Position numbers and translations under genes: made by a program. Positions 49,881-59,239 of a DNA stretch of 61,413 bases are shown in pieces. The stretch is from an uncultured Agathobaculum sp. (GTDB lineage Bacteria; Bacillota; Clostridia; Oscillospirales; Butyricicoccaceae), in the NCBI GenBank assembly GCA_934504345.1, contig CAKSVR010000011.1, positions 1-61,413 of the forward strand, written 5' to 3'. Positions within the stretch are counted from its first letter, which is position 1. Every line of letters starts with the position of its first letter. The notes beneath the pieces were generated by a model. The model saw only the letters and a list, made by a program, of their open reading frames with translations. It ran no database searches and was not told the origin of the DNA.

Positions 49881-50914
49881 AAAAACGTATGCTTTCCCTG
49901 CTGCTGTGCGGCGCGATGTGCGCCGGGCTGCTCTCCGGCTGCGGCAATTCGTCCTCGGCAGAGGTGCTCAACGTATACAACTGGGGTGAATACATCGACA
50001 CCGACCTCATCGACCGGTTCGAGGAGGAAACCGGCATCAAGGTTATCTACAACACCTTTGATTCCAATGAAAACCTGTATTCGCGCATCCAGACCACGAG
50101 CTATGACGTTATCATCCCGTCCGACTACGCCATTTCGCGATTTATCGACGAGGATATGCTCCAGCCGCTCAATTACGATCATATCCCCAATATGAAGCTC
50201 ATCGATGAGAAATACACCCATCTGGACTTCGACCCGGAGCAGAAATATTCCGTTCCCTATACATGGGGCGTGGTCGGTATCGTGTACAACACCAAATACG
50301 TCGATGAAGCGGATATTGGCTCGTGGGATTTGCTGTGGAACCCCAAATACACCAACCGCACCGCGATGTTCAACAACTCGCGTGATGCGCTCGGCATTGC
50401 GCTGATGTACCTCGGCGATTCGCTCAACACCACCGACAAGGACGAGCTGCGCGAGGCGGCTGACCTTATCATCGCCGGAAAACCGGTGTATCAGGGCATC
50501 TGGATGGACCAGATCCTCGAGAAGCTCCCCGCCGAGGAAATTGTCGCCGCGCCGTACTATAACGGCGATGCCGTCACCATGATAGACGAGAATCCCGACC
50601 TCGCATTCTACGTTCCGAAGGAGGGCACCAACCTGTTTGTCGATGCCATGTGCATCCCGAAGAACGCGAAGAACGTTTCGGGCGCAGAAAAGTTCATCAA
50701 CTTCATGTGCTCGACCGAGGCGGCGATGGCCAACTGGGAATACGTCGGCTATTCCAGCCCGCAGACCGAGGTTTATAAGGAGCTGGACGAGGAGATCACC
50801 GGCGACCCGCTGTATTTCCCGGATATTACGCAGTATCCGACCGAGGCCTATACCAACCTGCCGACGGAAATCAACCAGTATTATAATGACCTCTGGGTTG
50901 ATATTTTAACGTGA
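49877..50914 (+). CDS. potD: Spermidine/putrescine-binding lipoprotein
   Basis: The 345-residue protein has a lipoprotein signal ending in the lipobox LLSGCGNSS, then LNVYNWGEYIDTDLIDRFEE, typical of PotD, and Trp/Asp/Tyr residues (VPYTWGVVGIVYN) of the polyamine pocket. GTG start at 49877. Confidence 0.95.
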   Translation: MKKRMLSLLLCGAMCAGLLSGCGNSSSAEVLNVYNWGEYIDTDLIDRFEEETGIKVIYNTFDSNENLYSRIQTTSYDVIIPSDYAISRFIDEDMLQPLNYDHIPNMKLIDEKYTHLDFDPEQKYSVPYTWGVVGIVYNTKYVDEADIGSWDLLWNPKYTNRTAMFNNSRDALGIALMYLGDSLNTTDKDELREAADLIIAGKPVYQGIWMDQILEKLPAEEIVAAPYYNGDAVTMIDENPDLAFYVPKEGTNLFVDAMCIPKNAKNVSGAEKFINFMCSTEAAMANWEYVGYSSPQTEVYKELDEEITGDPLYFPDITQYPTEAYTNLPTEINQYYNDLWVDILT

Positions 50915-50937
50915 TTTAATGTGTTTGCCGTAGGGCG

Positions 50938-51010
50938 TGACGACCTCGGCACGCCGTGTAAACCATCTGCAAACCGTTACAACGGCGCGCCGAGTAGTCG
51001 CGCCCTACGG
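50938..51010. repeat. REP/BIME-like inverted pair
   Basis: CCGTAGGGCGTGACGAC and GTAGTCGCGCCCTACGG arms flank a 40-bp centre with one change each, between the converging potD and xdhA genes. Confidence 0.82.
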
Positions 51011-51030
51011 ATTTTGACATCTGCGGCAAA

Positions 51031-51066
51031 GAAAAAGAACGTATCCCATCGGATACGTTCTTTTTT
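51031..51066. terminator. Terminator between potD and xdhA
   Basis: AAAAGAACGTATCC and GGATACGTTCTTTT stem with A and T runs, usable from both sides. Confidence 0.93.
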
Positions 51067-51070
51067 GCAC

Positions 51071-53365
51071 TCACTTTCGCTCCAGCGCCGCCATCGTGAT
51101 CTTTTCCGGCGTGATGGGCAGCTCATAGAACCGCTTGCCCACGGCGTTATAAATCGCATCCGCAATGGCCGGCAGCGGCGTATTGATAACGACCTCACCG
51201 ATGGATTTCGCGCCGAACGGGCCTGCACCCTCATAGCTGTTCTCGAACTCCACACGGATTTTGCCAATGTCCACGCGCGCGGGAATCTTATACTGGAGGA
51301 ACGAGTTCTCCATCGGATAGCCGCGGTCGTCGTAGGTGACGCTCTCGGTCAATGTCATGCCGATGCCCTGCGCGATGCCGCCCTCGGCCTGCACGCGCGT
51401 GAGGTTCGGGTTGATGGGCGTGCCGCAGTCCACCGCCGCAGCGTAGTCCAGCAGCGTGACCTCGCCGGTTTCGGTGTCCACCTCGATCTCGGCCGCGCCG
51501 ACCATATACGGCGGAGGCGAAATCTCGGACGAATGCGTAACCGTGGCCTGCAATTCGATGCTGTTGCCGTTCATCGAGGCCGTGGCAATATCGAACAGGC
51601 TGATGGTCTTGCCCGCGTTCTCGCCTTCCTCGGCGCGGACTTCCTTACCGTCGAAGCTGACCTGTGCCTTATCGCAGCCGAGCAGCTTTGCGCCCAGCGC
51701 GCAGATCTTGCCGCGCAGCTCGTGGGCGCACTTCTCGGTGGCCTTGCCGGTGACGTAGGTCGTGCTCGAGGCATACGAGCCCGAGTCATACGGCGACCAG
51801 TCGGTGTCCGCGCTGAGCACAGCAATGTCCTCCAGCGGGCACTCAAGCACCTCTGCCGCGATCTGTGCGAGCGTGGTGTCGCAGCCTGTGCCCATGTCCG
51901 CCGCGCCGATGAGCAGCGTGTAGAAGCCCTCATCGTTGACCTTGAGGGTCGCACTGCCAACGTCCATGCTCGTGATGCCCGAGCCCTGCATCGCCATGCC
52001 CATGCCGACCGCGCGCACCTTGCCGTTTCCCATGTCGCGGCACGGATACTTGTTATCCCAGTCGATCATGTCATGCACGCGCGCAAGGCAGCGGTCGAGC
52101 GTACAGCTCGTGTTCATCTGACCGTAATACGCGGGCATGATCTCGCCCTCATGCGTGATATTCATTTCGCGGATCTTGAACGGGTCCATGCCCAGCTTGT
52201 TCGCCAGCTCGTTCACCGCGCTCTCGACCGCGAACAGGCCCTGTGTCGCGCCGTAGCCGCGGTACGCGCCCGCCGACATATGGTTGGTATACACAACATC
52301 GCTCGTGAAGCGGAACGCCTGTGCCTTGCCGTACAGCGGGATGGACTTGTGGCCGGACAGGCCGACGGTCGTCGGGCCGTGCTCGCCGTAAGCGCCGGTG
52401 TTGGACAGCGTGTACAGGTCGATGCCGCGGATCCAGCCGTCCTTGTTCGCGCCCAGACGGACGTGCATCTCCATTTCGTGCCGCGGCGAGGAGGCGATCT
52501 GGCTCTCCACGCGACTGAAGATGATCTTAGACGGCTTTTTCGTCATCCATGTGACAAACGCCGGGTAGACCGCGCTGACCGCCGTCTGCTTCGCGCCGAA
52601 GCCGCCGCCGATGCGCGGCTTGGTGACACGCACCTTGCTCTTCGGGATGTGGAGCGCGTTCGCCACGATACGGCGCGTATGGAACACGATCTGGGTCGAG
52701 CCGATGATGTGCAGGCGGCCATAGGTGTCAATCTCGCAGTAGGTGCGGAACGTTTCCATCATGGCCTGCTGGCACGCCTGTGTGCGGTATACATGGTCGA
52801 TGACCACATCACAATCGGCCAGAACCGCATCAATATCGCCATCGCCGCACGCGTCGTGGGCGCACAGGTTGCGTTTGTTGTCCGCGCCGACCGGCGCAAG
52901 GCTCTCCCAGTTGTCCTCCGGGTGCACGAGCACCGGATTGTCCTTTGCCGTGTGGAAGTCGAGCACCGGCTCGAGCACCTCGTACTCCACCTTGACCAGC
53001 TTCATCGCCTTATCCACGCATTTTTCGTCCGCACCGGCCAAAATCGCGACTACATCGCCCACAAAGCGCACATGACGGTCGATGACAAGGCGGTCATACG
53101 GACTGGCCTCCGGATAGGTCTGACCGGCCTGTGTGTAGCGGCGGCCGTTCTGGTCTACGTCCTCCCATGTGAAGATGGCCTCCATGCCGGGGACTTTCAT
53201 CGCGGCGGTCTTGTTGATCGACTTGACGATGGCGTTCGCGTGCGGCGAACGCAGCAGCTTGACGCACAGACAGTCGCGCGGCGTTACATCGTCCACATAC
53301 ACCGGCTGGCCGGTGACGAGCTGCATCGCATCCTTTTTGCGGAGCGGCTGATTGACCACTTTCAC
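51071..53365 (-). CDS. xdhA: Xanthine dehydrogenase molybdenum-binding subunit
   Basis: The 764-residue subunit binds molybdopterin and oxidises purines. It starts MKVVNQPLRKKDAMQLVTG and has GRYTQ-type RYTQAGQTYPEASPYD, RIGGGFGAKQTAVSAVY, AYRGYGATQGLFAVES and GIAQGIGMTLTESVTYDDRG, the family's cofactor loops. The GTG at 53365 overlaps the xdhC stop by 4 bp. The operon order is xdhB-xdhC-xdhA on the minus strand. Confidence 0.94.
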   Translation of the reverse strand: MKVVNQPLRKKDAMQLVTGQPVYVDDVTPRDCLCVKLLRSPHANAIVKSINKTAAMKVPGMEAIFTWEDVDQNGRRYTQAGQTYPEASPYDRLVIDRHVRFVGDVVAILAGADEKCVDKAMKLVKVEYEVLEPVLDFHTAKDNPVLVHPEDNWESLAPVGADNKRNLCAHDACGDGDIDAVLADCDVVIDHVYRTQACQQAMMETFRTYCEIDTYGRLHIIGSTQIVFHTRRIVANALHIPKSKVRVTKPRIGGGFGAKQTAVSAVYPAFVTWMTKKPSKIIFSRVESQIASSPRHEMEMHVRLGANKDGWIRGIDLYTLSNTGAYGEHGPTTVGLSGHKSIPLYGKAQAFRFTSDVVYTNHMSAGAYRGYGATQGLFAVESAVNELANKLGMDPFKIREMNITHEGEIMPAYYGQMNTSCTLDRCLARVHDMIDWDNKYPCRDMGNGKVRAVGMGMAMQGSGITSMDVGSATLKVNDEGFYTLLIGAADMGTGCDTTLAQIAAEVLECPLEDIAVLSADTDWSPYDSGSYASSTTYVTGKATEKCAHELRGKICALGAKLLGCDKAQVSFDGKEVRAEEGENAGKTISLFDIATASMNGNSIELQATVTHSSEISPPPYMVGAAEIEVDTETGEVTLLDYAAAVDCGTPINPNLTRVQAEGGIAQGIGMTLTESVTYDDRGYPMENSFLQYKIPARVDIGKIRVEFENSYEGAGPFGAKSIGEVVINTPLPAIADAIYNAVGKRFYELPITPEKITMAALERK

Positions 53366-53835
53366 TGGGCCTCCTCCTCTCTCTGCTTTTTCCAATCGAG
53401 GTAGGCGCGGATGCCGCGCAGCTGACCCTCATAGCCCGAGCAGCGGCACAGGTTGCCCGCCAGATATTCCTTGATCTCCTCGTCGGTCGGGTCGCTCTTC
53501 TCGCGGAACAGCGCCATGGCGTTCATCATAAAGCCCGGATTGCAGAAGCCGCACTGCTCTGCACCCTGATCGGCAATGAACGCGCCGAACTCGGCGGCTT
53601 CGTCCTGCAAGCCCTCCAGAGTCGTGATATTGTGCCCGCTCGCGCGCGCCGCCAGCACCGAGCAGGACAGCACAGGCTTTTCGTCCATGAATACCGTACA
53701 CAGGCCGCAGTTGGCGGTTTCACAGCCGCGCTTGACACTCAGGCAGCCGTGACCCCGGACGAAATCAATGAGCAGCGTATCCGCCGCGACATCGTCCGTC
53801 ACCTTTTTTCCGTTCAGTGTGATCGTGATAAGCAT
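53362..53835 (-). CDS. xdhC: Xanthine dehydrogenase 2Fe-2S subunit
   Basis: The 157-residue protein has the plant-type cluster motif GCETANCGLCTVFMD with C.SC and the second cluster CGFCNPGFMMNAM and NLCRCSGYEG. It carries electrons between the molybdenum and FAD subunits. Confidence 0.96.
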   Translation of the reverse strand: MLITITLNGKKVTDDVAADTLLIDFVRGHGCLSVKRGCETANCGLCTVFMDEKPVLSCSVLAARASGHNITTLEGLQDEAAEFGAFIADQGAEQCGFCNPGFMMNAMALFREKSDPTDEEIKEYLAGNLCRCSGYEGQLRGIRAYLDWKKQREEEAQ

Positions 53836-53849
53836 TTCTGTCCCCTCCT

Positions 53850-54611
53850 TTACTGTGCATCGAGCGCCTGCACCGCGCGGCGCACCAGCACGCCGACAAG
53901 GTGCTTTCTGTACGCTGCGCTGCCGCGCAGACTGCTGCCGGTCTGCACCTCATTCTGCACGGCCTCGGCCATCTGCTCGGCGGTATCGCCTGCCGGCGCG
54001 AACAGCATGGCGCGGCCCGGACGTGCGCCGATGGCGAACCGATAGCCGTTCTCGTCCTTGACTGCCGCACAGGTCAGCACCGGAATGTCGGTCTGGCTGT
54101 TGCGAACGGACTGATAGCTGAATTTCGCGTTTTTCTTCGGCACGATGACACGCACCAGAATATCGCGGTCCTTTTTCTGCTCGGCAAATTCGCGCAGCGG
54201 CACGATGCCGCCCTTGTACAGCTCGACCTGTGCATCCAGCGCGAGGAACATGGTCAGCACATCGGAAAAACCGAATCGGCTGTACAGGCTGCCGCCCAGT
54301 GTCGCCAGATTCCGCAGCTGCACGCCGACGATATGGCGCACGGATTCGCGCACCGCGCCGTTCGTGCAGCTTTCCAGTCCTGCGTGCAGCTCCAGATCGC
54401 GCAAGGATACCATCGCGCCGATGCGGAACTCGTTTTCGGTTTCCTCGATGGTGTCCAGACCCAGACCGGACAGGTCGATGGCCGTGCCGACGTTCAGCGT
54501 TTCCATCTTGAGCCATATCATGCCGCCGATCACGCGGTTGGACTTCTTCTGGTTGAGCGTGTACGCTTCTTCGAGCGATTCCGCCTTTTTGTATTCCCTT
54601 ATCGTTAACAT
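53850..54611 (-). CDS. xdhB: Xanthine dehydrogenase FAD-binding subunit
   Basis: The 253-residue protein has the CO dehydrogenase flavoprotein fold: NRVIGGMIWLKM, LRNLATLGGSLYSRFGFSD (FAD loop) and LRGSAAYRKHLVGVLVRRAV. It is short for the family. AGGAGG precedes the ATG. It heads the xdh operon and is divergent from the ModE-like gene. Confidence 0.93.
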   Translation of the reverse strand: MLTIREYKKAESLEEAYTLNQKKSNRVIGGMIWLKMETLNVGTAIDLSGLGLDTIEETENEFRIGAMVSLRDLELHAGLESCTNGAVRESVRHIVGVQLRNLATLGGSLYSRFGFSDVLTMFLALDAQVELYKGGIVPLREFAEQKKDRDILVRVIVPKKNAKFSYQSVRNSQTDIPVLTCAAVKDENGYRFAIGARPGRAMLFAPAGDTAEQMAEAVQNEVQTGSSLRGSAAYRKHLVGVLVRRAVQALDAQ

Positions 54612-54753
54612 AACCGTATCCTCCTGCTTTCGGGAGTTTGTTTCATACTTTTTTGCATACTACTTTTATTTTACCATAAAATCTGTTATAATGCCGTTGT
54701 GAATATCAAAATACAACGAAAAAAAATCAAGCCGTTGCAGGAAAGGAGCCGCC

Positions 54754-55095
54754 ATGCAGCCAACTATCCGCGTAATGCTGTTCGATGAGGACGGCGAACG
54801 CTTTTTCGGTGAGGGCCCGTGCCGCCTGCTGCACGCCATCGAGCAGACCGGCTCTCTCCGCGCCGCCGCGCAGTCCATGCAGATGGCCTACACCAAGGCG
54901 CTCGGACTGGTGCGCCATGCCGAGCAGGTGCTCGGTTTTGCGCTCACCGAGCGCAAGATCGGCGGCAAAGGCGGCGGCGGAAGCGTACTCACCGACGAGG
55001 CAAAGGAGTTTCTCTATCGCTATGAGCAGTATCGTGATGCCTGCACACAGGCCGGACAGCAGCTCTACACACAATTCTTCCCCGATGGAAAATAA
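54754..55095 (+). CDS. ModE-type LysR-like winged-helix regulator
   Basis: The 113-residue protein has the ModE N-terminal HTH: RLLHAIEQTGSLRAAAQSM, QMAYTKALGLVRHAEQVLG, KIGGKGGGGSVLTDEAKEFL. No molybdate-binding (TOBE) domain is present. It is divergent from the molybdenum-enzyme xdh operon and overlaps or abuts mocA, so control of molybdenum-related genes is likely. Confidence 0.88.
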   Translation: MQPTIRVMLFDEDGERFFGEGPCRLLHAIEQTGSLRAAAQSMQMAYTKALGLVRHAEQVLGFALTERKIGGKGGGGSVLTDEAKEFLYRYEQYRDACTQAGQQLYTQFFPDGK

Positions 55096-55096
55096 T

Positions 55097-55717
55097 ATGG
55101 TCGGATGTGTTATCATGGCCTCCGGGCTGGCAAAGCGGTTCGGCTCGAACAAGCTGCTGGCGGATTTCGACGGCGCACCGCTGCTCTGCCGCGCGTTCGC
55201 GGCCACGGAGGGACTGCACCGCATCGTTGTCACCCGCTCGGCGGAGATAAAAGCGCTGTGCGAAGAGCGCGGCGTGCCCATCCTGCACCACGCCCTGCCC
55301 TTTCGCAGCGACACCGTGCGGCTCGGGCTGCAAGCCCTGCTCAACCGATTTCCGGCGCCGGACGGCTGCGTGTTCCTGCCCGGCGACCAGCCCTTGCTGA
55401 CAAAGGGAACACTTGCCGCGATGGTGACGGCGTTCTGCGCGGAACACGAGCGACAGTCGCGTATTTTCCGCCTGTGCGACCCGCAGACTGGCACACCGGG
55501 CAGTCCCGTGCTGTTCGGCGCGGACTTTTTCGCGGAGCTGCAAGCCCTCCCGGAGGGCAAGGGCGGCGGCGTGGTCGTGAAGCGGCATCCGGAACAGATA
55601 ACGCTGTTTCCCGCACGGCATCCGGCAGAGCTTTTGGATGCGGATACGCCTGCGATGCTCTCGGAACTGGAAAAACTGCTGCTGAATGGAGAATGGAGAA
55701 TGGAAAATGGAGAATGA
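55097..55717 (+). CDS. mocA: Molybdenum cofactor cytidylyltransferase-like NTP transferase
   Basis: The 206-residue protein starts MVGCVIMASGLAKRFGSNKL (the nucleotide-binding loop) and has FLPGDQPLLTKGTLAAMV and GTPGSPVLFGADFF. It should join CMP or GMP to molybdopterin for xanthine dehydrogenase. An ATG at 55085 is a second possible start. The last 9 residues (GEWRMENGE) come from a short genomic repeat. Confidence 0.85.
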   Translation: MVGCVIMASGLAKRFGSNKLLADFDGAPLLCRAFAATEGLHRIVVTRSAEIKALCEERGVPILHHALPFRSDTVRLGLQALLNRFPAPDGCVFLPGDQPLLTKGTLAAMVTAFCAEHERQSRIFRLCDPQTGTPGSPVLFGADFFAELQALPEGKGGGVVVKRHPEQITLFPARHPAELLDADTPAMLSELEKLLLNGEWRMENGE

Positions 55718-55815
55718 ATGTACCACCGCCAAACGGCGGAATTTTATCATCGCGCCATGCGCGATACCATAATTTTCAATTCTCAATTCTCAATTTTCCA
55801 TTACTGCACCAACAA
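55690..55815. repeat. Short GGAGAATGG and TTCAATTCTC repeats
   Basis: GGAGAATGGAGAATGG (in the mocA end) and TTCAATTCTCAATTCTCAAT (about 55769-55790) are inverted relatives; similar short tandem units lie near 31446, 36510-36560, 40850, 57500 and 58405-58440. Confidence 0.6.
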
Positions 55816-55819
55816 AAGA

Positions 55820-55852
55820 GAAACCCCGGAAAGAAATCTTTCCGGGGTTTTT
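55820..55852. terminator. Terminator between mocA and the permease
   Basis: AAACCCCGGAAAG and CTTTCCGGGGTTTTT stem, between converging genes. Confidence 0.93.
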
Positions 55853-55853
55853 G

Positions 55854-57251
55854 TTATGCGTTTTTCTTGTCCTTGGGCAGCAGGATATTGAGCAGGATCG
55901 CAACGAACGCTGCCGGCACAATGCCGGAGCCGCCGAAGATAAGCTGCACGGCCTGTGGTGCCTGTGCAAGGATGGACATATTCGCGCCCATACCGTAGCC
56001 AACGCCCAGTGCAACGGAAACGATGGTCAGGTTGCGCGGTGTCATCTCCTCCTTGGTGATGAGCTGGATACCGCTGATAACGATGGACGAGAACATCATG
56101 ACAGCCGCACCGCCGAGCACCGACTGCGGCATGATGGACACGATCGCGCCCAGCTTGGGGATGAGGCCGCACAGGATGAGGAAGATCGCGCCGACGGCCA
56201 GTGCGCCGCGGTTGACGACCTTGGTCATGGTGACAAGGCCGACGTTCTGGCTGAACGAGGTGTTCGGCAGCACACCGAACAGCGCCGCAAACGACGAGCC
56301 GATACCGTCGCAGGCTACACCGCCGGAGAGCTCCTTATCGGTCGCCTCGCGGCCCATGCCGCCCTCCATAACGCCCGAAATATCACCGACGGTTTCCACG
56401 GCGGTAACGATGAACATAACCAGCACCGGCAGGATGGCGCGCAGATCAAACACCGGCTTGACCGGCATCAGCTTCGGGATGGCAAACCAGTTAGCCTGTG
56501 CCACCTTGTCCCAGTTGAGCACCCATGCCTTGGTGAATTCTACACCGTCCGCGTCAACTGCGGTGGTCGGCAGAACAAAGCCCATGATGATGGCCGCAAT
56601 GTATCCCGCGATGATGCCGATAAAGATAGCGGACGAGCCGAGGAAGCCCGAGCAGCCGTGCTTGACGACCAGAATGACAACCAGCACGAACAACGCCAGC
56701 AGCAGGTTCTCCATCGAGCCGAAATCCTTCGCGGAGTTGCCGCCGCCGAACGAGTTGATGCCGACCGAGATGAGCGACAGACCGATGCTCAGCACGACCG
56801 TGCCCGTAACGACCGATGGGAAGAATTTACGCAGCGGCTTGAGGAAAAAGCCGAGCACGGTTTCAAACAGGCCGCCGAGAATGGACGCGCCCATGATCGC
56901 GCCGTAGGCGATGACACCGCCGCCCATCGTCGCGGCTACGCTGTTGAATACGCCGATAAAGCCCGAGCTCGTGCCCATGATGATCGGCACCTTGCCGCCG
57001 ATGGGTCCGATGGAGAACAGCTGCACCAGCGTTACCACGCCCGCAACGAACATCGCGTTCTGCAATACGCTTACCTGAAGATCCGCGAACTCACCGCCCG
57101 CAATGCCGCACGCGCCCATGATGATGAGCAGCGGCGTCAAATTGCCGACGAACATCGCGAAAACGTGCTGCAATCCCAGCGGTATCCTGCGCGACAGAGG
57201 CATTTTTGCCTCGAAATCGTGCGCCGCATCCATAGAAATTTTCTCTTGCAT
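55854..57251 (-). CDS. NCS2-family xanthine/uracil permease
   Basis: The 465-residue protein has about 12-14 membrane spans and the NCS2 signature QNVGLVTMTKVVNRG, with GGVACDGIGSSFAALFG before it and GTSSGFIGVFNSVA near the start. Proximity to xdh suggests xanthine uptake. The ATG at 57251 has AAAGGAG; a GTG two codons up is less likely. Confidence 0.93.
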   Translation of the reverse strand: MQEKISMDAAHDFEAKMPLSRRIPLGLQHVFAMFVGNLTPLLIIMGACGIAGGEFADLQVSVLQNAMFVAGVVTLVQLFSIGPIGGKVPIIMGTSSGFIGVFNSVAATMGGGVIAYGAIMGASILGGLFETVLGFFLKPLRKFFPSVVTGTVVLSIGLSLISVGINSFGGGNSAKDFGSMENLLLALFVLVVILVVKHGCSGFLGSSAIFIGIIAGYIAAIIMGFVLPTTAVDADGVEFTKAWVLNWDKVAQANWFAIPKLMPVKPVFDLRAILPVLVMFIVTAVETVGDISGVMEGGMGREATDKELSGGVACDGIGSSFAALFGVLPNTSFSQNVGLVTMTKVVNRGALAVGAIFLILCGLIPKLGAIVSIMPQSVLGGAAVMMFSSIVISGIQLITKEEMTPRNLTIVSVALGVGYGMGANMSILAQAPQAVQLIFGGSGIVPAAFVAILLNILLPKDKKNA

Positions 57252-57336
57252 ACCCACACTCCTTTAGGTTGTCCCATACTGTGCCGGATCGTTTTATTAC
57301 CCCATGATCTGACACTTTCTGATTTTATGCAAATAA

Positions 57337-57365
57337 ATTATAACAAAAACCCTTACCCGTGTAAA
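57337..57365 (-). promoter_or_regulatory. Promoter of the permease gene
   Basis: TTTACA, 17-bp spacer, TATAAT on the minus strand. The 80-nt leader shows no purine-riboswitch core. Confidence 0.78.
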
Positions 57366-57468
57366 TGCATTGTGCGGACAGATGTTCTTTTTCGGAGTTA
57401 TGTGCAAAATTTAACGTTCTGCGGCCTCTGAAATTAACATTTTCCCGAATCCCTGCAAAAAGAAAAGG

Positions 57469-57493
57469 ACAATGCACATACGCATTGTCCCTC
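57469..57493 (-). terminator. Terminator after tyrA
   Basis: GGACAATGC and GCATTGTCC stem, followed by TTTTC on the minus strand. Confidence 0.85.
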
Positions 57494-57507
57494 TCCCTAA
57501 TTCCTAA

Positions 57508-58344
57508 TTATCCCAGGCGTTCCTTGCGCTCACGGCCATCGCGGAGCAGCTCGGTCAGCTCTGCTCTGTCGCCCGCACGGATGACCTTGCGATACTCATC
57601 AAGATGCTTGATGATCTCATCGATCTCCTGCGCCAGCGGCTCGGCGTTGCACAGGAACAGCTCGCTCCACATGGTTTCGTTCAGCTTGGCAACACGGGTC
57701 AGATCCTTATAGCTGCCCGCAGAGTAGCCGTTGTGCTTGTCCGCCTCCGGGCTCTTGATGTACGCCGAGGACACAACGTGCGCCAGCTGCGAGGTGAACG
57801 CGATCATGTGATCGTGCTGCTGCGCGGTGCAGCGCACGGTCTGTCCGAAGCCCAGCGACATGAAGTACGCCTCCAGCTGCTCGAGCACACGCTCATTGCT
57901 GCTCTTGGTCGGCACAAAGATCATGCTCGCGCCGTCAAACAGGGTCGGCAGCGAATAGTCCAGACCGGAGAACTCACGGCCTGCCATCGGGTGACCGCCG
58001 ACATAATGCACACCTGCATCGAGCGCCGCCTGCTCCAGATGATCGACCATGAACTGCTTGACACCGACCATATCGACGATAACGCAGCCTTTTTTCATCT
58101 TGGGCATATTCTCCAGCAGCCAGTCCACGGTCGCCTGCGGATACAGGCCGATGATAACGAGATCGGCCTCCTTATACAGCGCCTCGGTGGCGATGGCATC
58201 GATCGAGCCGTCGGCAAGCGCCTGCTCGGCAGTCGCGCGGGTGCGGTTCCAGCCTAAAACGCGGCTGAGCGTGCGCGCCTTGATGGTCTTTGCCATCGAG
58301 CCACCCATCAGACCCAGTCCGGCGATGAGTACGGTATCAAACAT
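57508..58344 (-). CDS. tyrA: Prephenate dehydrogenase
   Basis: The 278-residue protein has the NAD loop VLIAGLGLMGGSMAKTI, the family His in YVGGHPMAGREFSG, and ITF-like DHMIAFTSQLAHVVSSAY. It makes 4-hydroxyphenylpyruvate for tyrosine. No ACT domain is visible. It stands alone; AGGGGGAAC precedes the ATG. Confidence 0.93.
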   Translation of the reverse strand: MFDTVLIAGLGLMGGSMAKTIKARTLSRVLGWNRTRATAEQALADGSIDAIATEALYKEADLVIIGLYPQATVDWLLENMPKMKKGCVIVDMVGVKQFMVDHLEQAALDAGVHYVGGHPMAGREFSGLDYSLPTLFDGASMIFVPTKSSNERVLEQLEAYFMSLGFGQTVRCTAQQHDHMIAFTSQLAHVVSSAYIKSPEADKHNGYSAGSYKDLTRVAKLNETMWSELFLCNAEPLAQEIDEIIKHLDEYRKVIRAGDRAELTELLRDGRERKERLG

Positions 58345-58466
58345 GAGTTCGTTCCCCCTGTCGATTATTTTTTACTAAGGTAAAGTTTATAACGAATGCC
58401 AGAGGTTGTCAATCGAGAATTGCAGATTGCGAATGGAGAATGACCAGCCAAGCGGTGCATTCCCCA

Positions 58467-59120
58467 TTATTTCTTGGGTCTGGGATTCACGCTGCAAATG
58501 CGATGCCAAAGCGGTGTCACTCTGCACACGATAAAAACGAGCAGCGCACCCGCGAGATTGAGGATAAGGTCATCCACATCGCACGAACCCGTTCCGGTGT
58601 ACACCTGCAAGACCTCCACCGCCGTGATCGCCAGCATCAGCGAGGCCGTGTAGAAGAAAATGCTCCGCTGCCAGCGGAACAGCGCCGGCAGGAACACGCC
58701 CATCGGCGCGAACGCGATCAGGTTGCCCGCAAGGTTCAGCACCACCAGCCGCAGCGAGATATTTCCGTAGCCGTAGGCCGAAAGGTAGTTCTTCACCGTA
58801 CGCAGCGGCTCAAGATTGACCATGTCGAACGAGGTATGGCCGAAGCCGCGCCCGAAGGCATTGTCGAAGAACAGCACGTTGAGCAGCATCCATATGTAAT
58901 ACGCGAACAGGAGCAGCACATACAGCCGCCGCCGGGCAGGCCGGGTGTTCTCGGGCACGCCGCAGAACAGTGCGAAGCGCAGCAGCACCACGAATGCCGC
59001 CGCAAACAGGAATTTCTGCTCGGGCCCGACCATGCGCGCCGGATCGAGTTCATAGTAGATGTTGAAGCACAGCAGCGCCGCCGTCAGCACCGCCGCCGCG
59101 CCGCGAAACAGATTTTTCAA
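58467..59120 (-). CDS. VanZ-like membrane protein
   Basis: The 217-residue protein has about five spans and the VanZ features NLAGNLIAFAPMGVFLPALF and VLQVYTGTGSCDVDDLILNLAG, with the N-terminal half also hydrophobic. VanZ-type proteins affect glycopeptide susceptibility or envelope processes in some species; the role here is unknown. AAGGAG lies upstream of the ATG. Confidence 0.88.
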   Translation of the reverse strand: MKNLFRGAAAVLTAALLCFNIYYELDPARMVGPEQKFLFAAAFVVLLRFALFCGVPENTRPARRRLYVLLLFAYYIWMLLNVLFFDNAFGRGFGHTSFDMVNLEPLRTVKNYLSAYGYGNISLRLVVLNLAGNLIAFAPMGVFLPALFRWQRSIFFYTASLMLAITAVEVLQVYTGTGSCDVDDLILNLAGALLVFIVCRVTPLWHRICSVNPRPKK

Positions 59121-59239
59121 AAGGAGATTCTCCTTTGTCGATGATTATTTACAAGGTATCTAACCGATGCACCCGATTTACAACGGCGGGCTGAGGGCAG
59201 CCCGCCCTACGATATAAAGATTTCTGTATCTCTATAAAA

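Noticed and set aside
50921..53404. 827-codon plus-strand frame opposite xdhA
   Set aside because: It is an antisense shadow; xdhA motifs and operon overlaps settle the strand.
57252..57336. Possible purine riboswitch before the NCS2 permease
   Set aside because: The leader is short and lacks the three-way junction with its conserved loop sequences.
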